64,000 nucleotides of DNA from Haploplasma modicum ATCC 29102. GTDB lineage: Bacteria; Bacillota_I; Bacilli_A; Acholeplasmatales; Acholeplasmataceae. The notes beneath the pieces are model-generated. The model saw only the letters and a program-made list of their open reading frames with translations, was not told the origin of the DNA and did not search any database. A program made the translations under genes and the position numbers. This document shows, piece by piece, positions 16,739-25,253 of the stretch. The stretch covers positions 174,813 through 238,812 of the forward strand of contig NZ_JHYB01000003.1 in assembly GCF_000687835.1 (NCBI RefSeq). Reading direction: 5' to 3'. Numbering within the stretch: position 1 is the stretch's first letter; each line of letters begins with the position of its first letter.

Positions 16739-19282
16739 TCAAATACCTCCCTTATTAAATAAAGTCTTAAATGCTTCATAATTTGTCTGTAACTTAGCTT
16801 TAAACTCACTAGTTGTAATAGTTACACCAGTTACATCTTCAAACTGATCCTTACCATCTAATTCTACAAATAAATTAGTGATATCTTTACCTCTAGCTTT
16901 ACCCAATTTTGCATCTATTAATAATCTTGTTTTTGCCCAGTGTCTAGTATAACCATCATGAACTGTACTAATATTAACAACTGTTTTAAAATCAGAACCT
17001 AGAGTAACAATAAATGTAATTAATGATTTATCAGCACCTTTATTACCTACAGTCATTAATTCTGTAAATACAAAAGTATAATTGCCACTTTCTTTTTCAG
17101 TATAGAGAGTTTTACCTTCTAAAACTTCAAGAGTAAAGTTATCTTCAATCGTACCTGATTCTAAGTTATTATTACTATTAACTGCTGCTATTTCTTTTTC
17201 TGATAATATATTTAAATCTTTAAATTCAATGTATTCGTTCATTAAAGCAGTTACTGCTTCTAATAATGTATCTGTTGTATAAGTAACACGTGCAACATCA
17301 TTGAAAACATTTTTACCATCAATACGGTCAAAGATAATGCCAACGCTTTTACCTATTGCATCTTTTAATACATCTTTTTTAAGTAAGTCTCTCTTACCCC
17401 AATGAGCTGTATTACCATCTGAAAAAACCATAAAATCAACTACTGTGTCAAAATCAGACTTAAGTGTTAAGGTAATTAATGTACTTTCTGTAACAGCACC
17501 ATTTCTACCAAATTTAAGATCTTTATTACCTATAATTACAACATTACCACTATTTAAGTCTTTATATAGAACTTTATCACTTGATATAATCTTATCAAAT
17601 CGCTTATTAAATTCTGTTTCAATATTTGGGATATCTGCTTCTGCTTCAATTTTTACTGAAAAGCCAGATACTTCAAGTAAATGTAACATCATTTTTTGTT
17701 CTTTAGTTAATTCAAAAATTGGAAGTCTATCTTTTGCTTCTTGAATAAGTAAATTAATATCATTTAGAGCATTTCTTAAACTATTTGTTGTATGGGTAAC
17801 ACCTGTTACATCACCAAACTGATATTTTTCATCAATTAAAGTAAATAGGTCATTAAACTTTTTACCTGCTGCTTTATTTAATACTTCATCAATTAATAAG
17901 TTTTTCTTACCCCAATGATCTTTGTTACCATCGTGTAATACTGTTAGACCTCTTACTGTTTCTAAATCTTTTTGTAAGATTAAGATAACTGCTACTTTTT
18001 CTGTTACAGCACCACCTGGTGAGAAATGGAAGTCAAACTCATTAAAATATACAACATCTTGAGTTTCATTATTCATGTAGAATTTTTCAAATGTTTTAAA
18101 ATTATTATTAAATGTTATATCTAAGTTTGCTGGTTCATAAGTAATATTTGATAGTTTTAAAATATTTTCTTTAACTAAATCTAAATCAAGTGGTACTTCA
18201 ATTGCTGGTAAATTCCCTTTGAATCCCTCATAAGCTTGTGCAATTTCTGCTAATGCTTTATTAAATGTTGGTAATGTATGAGTTGTTGCTCCAGTTTGAT
18301 CACCTAATACATTATCTTCATTTGATTCTTCTTTTGTAAATGTTATTGGGAATTTTTTACCAATTGCTTTATCCAAGTTTTCTTGATCAAGTAATATTGT
18401 TTTACCCCATTGACCAGCATTTTCATCAAATATAGCTGAAATTCTAACGATTGTTTCAAAGTCCCTCTTTAATGTAACTGTTAAAACTACATCTTCTGTT
18501 TGGTCACCATTTTGACCAAATTTCATTGGTTTTTCACCAAAGATAGTTACATAACCATTATTTAAGTTTGAATAAAGTGTTAAATCATTTAACTTATCTG
18601 TTTGGAAGTTTTGATTAAATACTTCTTTGTAATTTTCTTCTGTAAATTCAATGTTATTTAATTCTAATAAATGTTTTAGAACTTTAACATTTGAATCAAA
18701 TAAATCATCACCAACAAATGCTGTATAATATGCTTTATATGCATTGTTTAAAATGATTTGGAAAGCACTTGATGTACCTGTTGCTCCAGTAATTGAATCT
18801 ATTTCATTTGGAAGTGTTCCATCTGAACCCTTAACAATGTTAATTGTTGGATCAAATACTTTTCCAACTAATCGATCTAAGAAGACACGTTCACCAACAA
18901 AAGCACCAAGACCTGGTGTTTCTTCTTGTTCTAGAATTGAGACGTTAACGATAGTTTTAAAATCTTCTTGTAAAGTTAGTATACCTTTGATTGGTCCCCA
19001 TAGTCCACTACCACCAATATTAAAACTAACATTGTTCGTTTCATTATGACGGTATAAAACTAATCCTTCTTTTTCTTCAGGTGTCACTTGGGATTCAAAT
19101 AATTCAAAAACATTATCTAAAGTATATAAAACTCCATTATGTTCTAAAATTGTTGACTGTAATTCAATTAATTTATTTTGACTAATACGGTCCTTAGTTA
19201 AAACATCAACCCCTATTAAAAGTAGTGCTGAAAAAGCTCCCATTAGCAAAACAAAAACAACCATTTTTATATAGTTTTTCAT
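16739..19282 (-). CDS. nqrC: NqrC-like protein with five tandem FMN-binding domains
   Basis: 847 residues against about 250-260 for usual NqrC. An N-terminal membrane helix (6-27) is followed by five FMN_bind domains. The first has the true flavinylation motif SITGATGTSS (acceptor Thr168). The repeats carry TGAT (Thr333), TGVT (Thr496), ARVT (Thr667) and TGVT (Thr821), spaced 154-171 residues. Repeats 2-5 also share a GxNGxxTE ... HWGK ... LL pattern. NqrC carries covalent FMN in the Na+-pumping chain on the outer face; four extra copies could form a flavin wire or pass electrons to other acceptors. Its start overlaps the nqrB stop (ATGA). Confidence 0.85.
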   Translation of the reverse strand: MKNYIKMVVFVLLMGAFSALLLIGVDVLTKDRISQNKLIELQSTILEHNGVLYTLDNVFELFESQVTPEEKEGLVLYRHNETNNVSFNIGGSGLWGPIKGILTLQEDFKTIVNVSILEQEETPGLGAFVGERVFLDRLVGKVFDPTINIVKGSDGTLPNEIDSITGATGTSSAFQIILNNAYKAYYTAFVGDDLFDSNVKVLKHLLELNNIEFTEENYKEVFNQNFQTDKLNDLTLYSNLNNGYVTIFGEKPMKFGQNGDQTEDVVLTVTLKRDFETIVRISAIFDENAGQWGKTILLDQENLDKAIGKKFPITFTKEESNEDNVLGDQTGATTHTLPTFNKALAEIAQAYEGFKGNLPAIEVPLDLDLVKENILKLSNITYEPANLDITFNNNFKTFEKFYMNNETQDVVYFNEFDFHFSPGGAVTEKVAVILILQKDLETVRGLTVLHDGNKDHWGKKNLLIDEVLNKAAGKKFNDLFTLIDEKYQFGDVTGVTHTTNSLRNALNDINLLIQEAKDRLPIFELTKEQKMMLHLLEVSGFSVKIEAEADIPNIETEFNKRFDKIISSDKVLYKDLNSGNVVIIGNKDLKFGRNGAVTESTLITLTLKSDFDTVVDFMVFSDGNTAHWGKRDLLKKDVLKDAIGKSVGIIFDRIDGKNVFNDVARVTYTTDTLLEAVTALMNEYIEFKDLNILSEKEIAAVNSNNNLESGTIEDNFTLEVLEGKTLYTEKESGNYTFVFTELMTVGNKGADKSLITFIVTLGSDFKTVVNISTVHDGYTRHWAKTRLLIDAKLGKARGKDITNLFVELDGKDQFEDVTGVTITTSEFKAKLQTNYEAFKTLFNKGGI

Positions 19283-20178
19283 GCTAACTCTCCTTCTTCC
19301 AAGGAAACTTTAGGTTCTTCAATCTTATCGATTAATGGTGCAATTGCATTCATAATTACAATTACGAAAATTATTCCATCTGAGAATGATGAGAAATTTC
19401 TAATTATAAAAGTAAAGAATCCTAAACCAACTCCATATAAAACTCTTCCTAGTGGGTACTTAGCAATTGTTGGTTCATCTGGTGCAACAAAGAATGCTGC
19501 AAGTAAAACTGTCCCAACAAAAATTGATTGAACAGGATCTAAAACATTTAATCCTGCAAATTTTCCAAACATACTAAATAAGAAATATGAACCTATAAAG
19601 AATGTTGGAACTTTCCAATCGATTGCTTTAAATGCAATCATAAATAGGCCTAGTAAAATAATTAACAATCTAAATACTTCACCAATTGTACCTGCTGATT
19701 CACCCATTAATTGTTGAATTATATTAACAGTACCACCGTTATATAAGATGTTTGCAGAGTTATCTGCACCAACTAATCCATTAACTGTGTGATACCATTG
19801 GTTAGTCATTTGTTGTGGGAATGAAACTGTAACAAATAATAACCCAACCATTGCTGGATTAAATACATAGTTGTCGTCTCCTCCAAATACTGCTTTCCCG
19901 AATAAAACTGCAAATGCTGTTCCATATATTACAAGCCAAATTGGTGCTTTAGCTGGTAAAAATAAAACGAATAGTAATGGTGTTACAAACCAATTAGCAA
20001 TATTCATTTTCTTTTTTCTAATTTTAGCAAATGCAAACTCAATAACGAAAGCTACACCAATTGCTGTAAGCATCATATAAAAAACATACATGCCGTAAAT
20101 TGCAATTGAGAAAATGCTTAATATGAATAATGAAACTAGATATATTAATAGTTTCTTATCGTTCTCTTGAATCTTCAT
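19279..20178 (-). CDS. nqrB: NqrB/RnfD-type membrane subunit
   Basis: 299 residues with about nine hydrophobic helices, matching the NqrB/RnfD family (NPAMVGLLFVTVSFPQQM, then the late FVAPDEPT segment). It is shorter than typical NqrB (~410) or RnfD (~340). The region where the covalent FMN motif [SD]GAT is expected reads ADNSANILYNGGTVN, so the flavin site looks altered. It is first in the operon; no NqrA or RnfC gene precedes it, since the next gene upstream is the separate asnA. Confidence 0.8.
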   Translation of the reverse strand: MKIQENDKKLLIYLVSLFILSIFSIAIYGMYVFYMMLTAIGVAFVIEFAFAKIRKKKMNIANWFVTPLLFVLFLPAKAPIWLVIYGTAFAVLFGKAVFGGDDNYVFNPAMVGLLFVTVSFPQQMTNQWYHTVNGLVGADNSANILYNGGTVNIIQQLMGESAGTIGEVFRLLIILLGLFMIAFKAIDWKVPTFFIGSYFLFSMFGKFAGLNVLDPVQSIFVGTVLLAAFFVAPDEPTIAKYPLGRVLYGVGLGFFTFIIRNFSSFSDGIIFVIVIMNAIAPLIDKIEEPKVSLEEGELA

Positions 20179-20213
20179 CTTTTCTTCTCTCCTTTTTTAT
20201 TTCATACATAATC

Positions 20214-20264
20214 ATTATACACTTATAAACCTTGATATTCAAGATAGTATGTAAAGCGTTTCCA
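20214..20264 (-). promoter_or_regulatory. Promoter of the nqr operon with an upstream cre-like palindrome
   Basis: Minus strand: -35 TTGAAT (20237-20242), 17-bp spacer, perfect -10 TATAAT (20214-20219). Just upstream (20250-20264) is TGGAAACGCTTTACA, whose AAACGCTTT core is the LacI/CcpA-type operator core, though it fits the cre consensus imperfectly. Confidence 0.6.
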
Positions 20265-20286
20265 TATATTTATATTAAAAATAAAT

Positions 20287-20306
20287 AAGAGAACCTGAGT
20301 TCTCTT
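20287..20306 (-). terminator. Terminator of the mscS-asnA unit
   Basis: 8-bp perfect stem AAGAGAAC / GTTCTCTT with a 4-nt loop at the end of asnA, followed by a T-rich tail on the minus strand. Confidence 0.65.
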
Positions 20307-20307
20307 A

Positions 20308-21291
20308 TCATAGTTTATTTATTTTATTTTCCTTAAAAAATATTTCATCTTTATCATTCCAAATTGATGCCTGAACTTCAGCAATATGATATTTTTCAAG
20401 TAAGATCATACACATTCTTGACTGTCCAATCCCACCACCAATCGTCAGTGGTAGTTTACCATTTAAAACATCTTGATAATATTCATTAAAAAGTTCATCT
20501 TCTCTTCCTAAATATTCCATCTGACTAAGAAGTGACTTATTATCTACTCTAATTCCCATTGATGAAAGCTCAATAGCATCACCAATTACATTACTCCAAA
20601 TTAATAGGTCGCCATTTAACTGCCAATCATCATAATCAGCCGCTCTTGCATCATGTCTTGTTCCATCTTTAAAGACTTTACCAATTCTTGTAATAAAAAC
20701 AGTTTTATGAATTTTAGTTATCTCATATTCTCTTTCTCTCATTGATTTATTAGGATACATATTATAAAGTTCCTCACTATCAATGAAGAATACCTCTTTT
20801 GTTATTTCATCTTGTAAATTACTATATACAGTATTAATTAGTGTTTTTGTTTCACTAAGTCCACTAACTATTTTCAAAACTACTTCCTTTAAAAAATTAA
20901 TATTTCTATCTTCTTTTTTTATTATTAATTCCCAGTCCCATTGATCAACATAAAGTGAATGTGTTTGATCTGTTACATCAAGCGGTCTAATTGCATTCAT
21001 ATCCGTATATAATCCTTCATAAAGATTATAACCATATCTTGATAGAGCCATTCTTTTCCATTTAGCAAGTGATTGAACTATCTCAACCTTATAACCTAAA
21101 CTATCAATCATGAAATTTAACGCGCTACCTTTAATTCCTAAATCATCATTAATTCCTTTATCACTTAAAACCATAATTGGTGCTGAAACACGGTCTAGAT
21201 TAAAAGTTTTTGCTAGTTTATTTTCAAAATAATCTTTAACTATTTTAATTGCTTTTTGGGTTTGTTTCATTGTTAGCTTTGAAGTATACAA
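20308..21291 (-). CDS. asnA: Aspartate-ammonia ligase (asparagine synthetase A)
   Basis: 327 residues, the normal AsnA length. Family motifs: QSLAKWKRMAL, GLYTDMNAIRP (class II synthetase core), VDQWDWE, RARDYDDW-like RAADYDDWQLNGD and the C-terminal GGGIGQSRMCM. It makes asparagine from aspartate, ammonia and ATP. The start is TTG at 21291: AAGGTG at the end of the mscS gene is correctly spaced, and homologues align from there. The stop of mscS is 2 bp upstream. Confidence 0.95.
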   Translation of the reverse strand: MYTSKLTMKQTQKAIKIVKDYFENKLAKTFNLDRVSAPIMVLSDKGINDDLGIKGSALNFMIDSLGYKVEIVQSLAKWKRMALSRYGYNLYEGLYTDMNAIRPLDVTDQTHSLYVDQWDWELIIKKEDRNINFLKEVVLKIVSGLSETKTLINTVYSNLQDEITKEVFFIDSEELYNMYPNKSMREREYEITKIHKTVFITRIGKVFKDGTRHDARAADYDDWQLNGDLLIWSNVIGDAIELSSMGIRVDNKSLLSQMEYLGREDELFNEYYQDVLNGKLPLTIGGGIGQSRMCMILLEKYHIAEVQASIWNDKDEIFFKENKINKL

Positions 21292-21293
21292 AT

Positions 21294-22169
21294 TTATTCA
21301 CCTTGTTTTCCATCTATTGTTTTAATTAAACTTGTCATCTTAAATTTATAATCCATCTTGTTAAAATAATTAACTAAATGCACTCTAAAGTCACGCTCTA
21401 CACCAACATGTTTTCTAATTGCTGTTTCAATGTTGATTGTAAATTTAAGACCTTCATTTATTGAAGTTAAAAGAGCTGTTTCAGGCATTTTAATTACATT
21501 AGGATTACTTAATCCATAATTATATAAAAACTCACTAAACTCTTTATTATATAGTAAATTAATATCAAAGTTTGGTTCTACCGTAAACTCAATAACTGCA
21601 AAACTATTTTTAAGGCTTTCATTTAATACTATTTTAATATCACCATTATTAATAGTAATAACTTCACCTTTCCAGTTTTCAAGTTTTACTCTTCTAAGTC
21701 CAATATTTGTAATTGTTCCTTTGTAGTTATTAATCTCCACATAATCACCAATTTTAATAGTTTTATCACCAATTAAAAATAACCCGCTAATTAAGTCCTT
21801 AATTAATTCTTGTGCTCCAAAACCAATCGCAAAAGCCATAACTCCAGCCCCTGCAATAAGTGGAACAATATCAACACCTAATTCTTTTAAGATCATTATT
21901 GCTATCCAAAATATAAATACTGCTCTTATTAAATTATTAATTAATTTTCTTACTGTTAGTTGTTCATTTGTTTCACTTTCATGAAACTTATTTTTAAATC
22001 CTTTAGTTTTAAAAATTAATAATTTGCTAAGTTTGGTAACCAAATATGCAATTATAACCCAAAAAATAATCATCGCAATCGCGACAAGTAACTCTGTAAT
22101 AGATTCATTAGGTATAATCTTTATTATTATTTCTTTAATTATTCCTCTTAAGTTATCCGATAAACTCAT
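21294..22169 (-). CDS. MscS-family mechanosensitive channel
   Basis: 291 residues. Helices at about 27-45, 76-95 and 100-120; the third contains the glycine/alanine-rich pore segment GVMAFAIGFGAQELIKDLISGLFL typical of MscS (the YkuT/MscS-like subgroup), followed by the beta domain (IGDYVEINNYKGTITNIGLR). It opens on osmotic downshock, which is important in a cell with a weak or absent wall. The start has a strong ribosome site (AAGGAGATGATTTT). It forms a two-gene unit with asnA. Confidence 0.9.
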   Translation of the reverse strand: MSLSDNLRGIIKEIIIKIIPNESITELLVAIAMIIFWVIIAYLVTKLSKLLIFKTKGFKNKFHESETNEQLTVRKLINNLIRAVFIFWIAIMILKELGVDIVPLIAGAGVMAFAIGFGAQELIKDLISGLFLIGDKTIKIGDYVEINNYKGTITNIGLRRVKLENWKGEVITINNGDIKIVLNESLKNSFAVIEFTVEPNFDINLLYNKEFSEFLYNYGLSNPNVIKMPETALLTSINEGLKFTINIETAIRKHVGVERDFRVHLVNYFNKMDYKFKMTSLIKTIDGKQGE

Positions 22170-22249
22170 AAAATCATCTCCTTATCTTATTGTAGCATAT
22201 TATATATTCAATATAAAAATAAATAGGAGCAATGTCCTATTTATCTTAA

Positions 22250-22777
22250 TTATTCAAAACTATCTATAAAAACTAAATCATTTATTTTATTTGTTTCTTT
22301 TAAATCAATTATTCTTTGATTATTACTTCCTCTAAATAACAAATTTAAATTTTTTTCTGTATGAACAAATGGTCCATCAATTAAATAATCAGCTTCTTTT
22401 AAGATTGTTTTTACACTATCATTCATTCTTTGTAGTTCATTGTAGTAAAATCCACTATATAATAAAACATTTAAATTTAGTTCTTTTGCTTTTCTTACTA
22501 AATATAAAACTTTATCTGGTTGAATAAATGGTTCACCACCACTTATTGTTATACCTTTGATTAATGGGTTATTACTAAACATTAAAACTATTTTATCAAG
22601 TTTTTCAATATATCCACCAGTTAAACTTTGAGTTTCTTCATTATGACAAAGAAAACATCGCTTTGGACATCCTTGCGTAAATATAACAAATCTAAATCCA
22701 GGTCCATCAACTATTGATTCTTCAATTATTCCTGATAACCTAATTTCATCACTTGATATGTTTAACACGTTCTTCAA
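22250..22777 (-). CDS. nrdG: Anaerobic ribonucleotide reductase activating protein
   Basis: 175 residues, radical SAM. The motif CPKRCFLC (CxxxCxxC) near residue 35 binds the 4Fe-4S cluster, and ISGGEPF follows as the SAM-binding GGE motif. It generates the glycyl radical on NrdD. The start lies 28 bp inside the end of nrdD, so the two are co-translated. Confidence 0.95.
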   Translation of the reverse strand: MKNVLNISSDEIRLSGIIEESIVDGPGFRFVIFTQGCPKRCFLCHNEETQSLTGGYIEKLDKIVLMFSNNPLIKGITISGGEPFIQPDKVLYLVRKAKELNLNVLLYSGFYYNELQRMNDSVKTILKEADYLIDGPFVHTEKNLNLLFRGSNNQRIIDLKETNKINDLVFIDSFE

Positions 22778-25016
22778 CTTCTTTTCGTTTTGCGTTATTA
22801 AATCTATCTAATGTACCTACAAGGTAGCCTGTTATTCTTCTAATTCTATTAAACTTGATATCATTTTCAACTCTACCACATTTAGGGCACTCTTCGTTAA
22901 TGATTCCCACAAACCCACAAACTGGATCATGATCAACCGCATGATTAATTGAACCATATCCGACATTTTTGCTTGCCATATATTTAACAACAGATTCAAG
23001 CGCTGTAACATTTTTGCTAGCATCACCATCTAGTTCAATATAACTAATATGTCCACCATTAGTTAATTCATGATATGGTGCTTCAATGTCAATTTTTTTA
23101 AATGCACTAATTGGATAATAAACAGGAACATGGAATGAGTTTGTATAAAACTCATGATTTGTAACTCCTTCAATACTTCCGTATCTAGTTCTATCCATTT
23201 TTACAAATCTACCAGATAAGCCTTCAGCTGGGGTTGCTATTAAGCTAAAGTTTAATTTATATTCTTCTGCCATTTGATCAGTTTTATTTCTCATAAAACT
23301 AATTATCTCAAGACCAAGTTTTTGTGCAATCTCTGATTCGCCATGGTGATATCCTAGTAAAACTTTTAAAGTTTCAGCAAGTCCAATAAAACCAATTGTT
23401 AATGTACCATGTTTTATTACTTCACTTACTTTATCATTTATAGTTAACTTATCACTATCAATCCAAACTCCTTGTCCCATTAAAAATGGAAAGTTATACA
23501 CATGGAAGTTTTTTTGAATTTCTAATCTTTCTAAAAGTTGTTCTTTAACTAAATCCATTTTTTTATCTAGTTCAGCATAAAAATCATTAATATCTTTATT
23601 ATTTAGAGCTATTCTTGGTAAGTTAATACTTGTAAAGCTTAAGTTACCACGACCTGTTACAACTTCATTTTCAGGATCATGAACATTAGCCATTACACGA
23701 GTTCTACATCCCATATAAGCAATTTCAGTTTTTGGATCATTTTCTTTATAATATACTTTATTAAATGTGGCGTCAATAAATGAAAAATTGGGAAAAAGTC
23801 TTTTGGCTGATACTTTAAGTGCTAGTTTAAATAAATCATAGTTTGGATCTGTTTCATCTAAGTTAACACCTTTTTTAACTTTAAAAATTTGAATTGGGAA
23901 AATTGGTGTTTCATTTTCTCCCATCCCTCTAAGTGTTGCTAGTAAAACTTGTTCAGTAATTAATCTACCTTCAGCAGATGTATCAGTTCCATAATTAATT
24001 GAACTAAATGGAACTTGTGCTCCTGCTCTAGAATGCATTGTATTTAAATTGTGGATAAGTGATTCCATTGCTTGGTTTGTATCTTTAATTGTCTCTTTAG
24101 TTGTTTTATCCTTTACAAATGCTAAAATTTTATCGTTATCAACATATTTTTTTACAACTTTTTCAATATCATCATTATATAATCTAGGAATGATTCCTAA
24201 TTCTTCTGCATTATCTTTTATTAAATCAATGTCTAATTCAATTCCCTCATATGCTAAGATATCTCTTAAGTTATTATAATATCTTTTTTTGTATGTTTTA
24301 ATAACACCTTTTGCTAAATCATAATCAAATTTAGGAATACTTTGTCCTCCATGTTGATCATTTTGATTTGACTGAATTGCAATACATGCGAGTGCTGCAT
24401 ATGTTCTAATATCATTAGGTTCACGAACAGAACCGTGGCCTGTTTGAAAACCCCCAGTAAATAATTTATCTAAATCAATTTGACAACATGTCATAGTCAT
24501 TGTTAAAAAGTCTAAGTCATGAATGTGGATATCTCCTTCTTCATGAGCTTTAGTAAATTTAGGATCTAAAACAAAAGTCTTATTAAATTCTTTTGCTCCC
24601 TCACTACCATACTTAAGCATAGCGCCCATTGGGGTATCACTATTAATATTAGCATTTTCACGCTTTAAGTCAGATTCATCACTTTTTGTAAAAGTAATAT
24701 CATGGAATGTTTTCATAATTCTAGACTTTTGGTCTCTAATTCTACTTCTTTCTGTTCGATATAAAATATAAGCTTTAGCTACTTCAGCCTGATTATTTTT
24801 AATTAATACTTCTTCAACAATATCTTGGATATCTTCAACAGAAGGAACATCTTTTTTAAATCTTTCATTAGTAATTTTAATTACCTCTTTAGAAACAGCA
24901 TTTACTTGGCTTTTATCACCATTTACTGAAATAATTGCTTTCTCAATTGCTCTTTTTATTTTAAGCGCATCAAAATCAACTTCTCTTCCGTCTCTTTTTT
25001 TAATGAACATTATCAT
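22749..25016 (-). CDS. nrdD: Anaerobic ribonucleoside-triphosphate reductase
   Basis: 755 residues. An N-terminal ATP-cone (IKKRDGREVDFDALKIKRAI, residues ~4-95) gives allosteric control. The 10-stranded barrel follows, with MGCRTRVMANV carrying the active-site Cys, and a C-terminal zinc site CGFVGIINEECPKCGR. The glycyl-radical loop RRITGYLVG lies near the C-terminus; RVCGYLG is more usual, so Cys is replaced by Thr there. It makes deoxyribonucleotides without oxygen, indicating an anaerobic life style. I looked for NrdR boxes upstream (25017-25130) and found no convincing pair. Confidence 0.95.
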   Translation of the reverse strand: MIMFIKKRDGREVDFDALKIKRAIEKAIISVNGDKSQVNAVSKEVIKITNERFKKDVPSVEDIQDIVEEVLIKNNQAEVAKAYILYRTERSRIRDQKSRIMKTFHDITFTKSDESDLKRENANINSDTPMGAMLKYGSEGAKEFNKTFVLDPKFTKAHEEGDIHIHDLDFLTMTMTCCQIDLDKLFTGGFQTGHGSVREPNDIRTYAALACIAIQSNQNDQHGGQSIPKFDYDLAKGVIKTYKKRYYNNLRDILAYEGIELDIDLIKDNAEELGIIPRLYNDDIEKVVKKYVDNDKILAFVKDKTTKETIKDTNQAMESLIHNLNTMHSRAGAQVPFSSINYGTDTSAEGRLITEQVLLATLRGMGENETPIFPIQIFKVKKGVNLDETDPNYDLFKLALKVSAKRLFPNFSFIDATFNKVYYKENDPKTEIAYMGCRTRVMANVHDPENEVVTGRGNLSFTSINLPRIALNNKDINDFYAELDKKMDLVKEQLLERLEIQKNFHVYNFPFLMGQGVWIDSDKLTINDKVSEVIKHGTLTIGFIGLAETLKVLLGYHHGESEIAQKLGLEIISFMRNKTDQMAEEYKLNFSLIATPAEGLSGRFVKMDRTRYGSIEGVTNHEFYTNSFHVPVYYPISAFKKIDIEAPYHELTNGGHISYIELDGDASKNVTALESVVKYMASKNVGYGSINHAVDHDPVCGFVGIINEECPKCGRVENDIKFNRIRRITGYLVGTLDRFNNAKRKEVEERVKHIK

Positions 25017-25210
25017 AACTTTTTCCCCCTTAGAATAAATCTCATATTTCTATTATAGTAAATATTTGTAGTTTTACAACATAAATTTAAAAAATATTTT
25101 ATTTTAAAATTAAGTATATATTTATCTTTCCTTTAAGTAAAGTATTAACTACTGTTTATTAAAATTTATCTATTAAAATGCTAAATTTATAAATAAAAAA
25201 TAAAACAAAA

Positions 25211-25248
25211 AAAGCTTAACTATCACTATACATCTTAGTTAAGCCTTT
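25211..25248 (-). terminator. Terminator of the ABC exporter operon
   Basis: Minus strand: AAGGCTTAACTA / TAGTTAAGCTTT stem with a 13-nt loop and a seven-T tail, next to the stop at 25254. The rest of 25017-25253 shows nothing else clear beyond the nrdD upstream region. Confidence 0.75.
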
Positions 25249-25253
25249 TATAA

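Noticed and set aside
25017..25210. NrdR boxes upstream of nrdD
   Set aside because: No pair of sites close to the NrdR consensus with the usual spacing could be found; only AT-rich sequence is seen.
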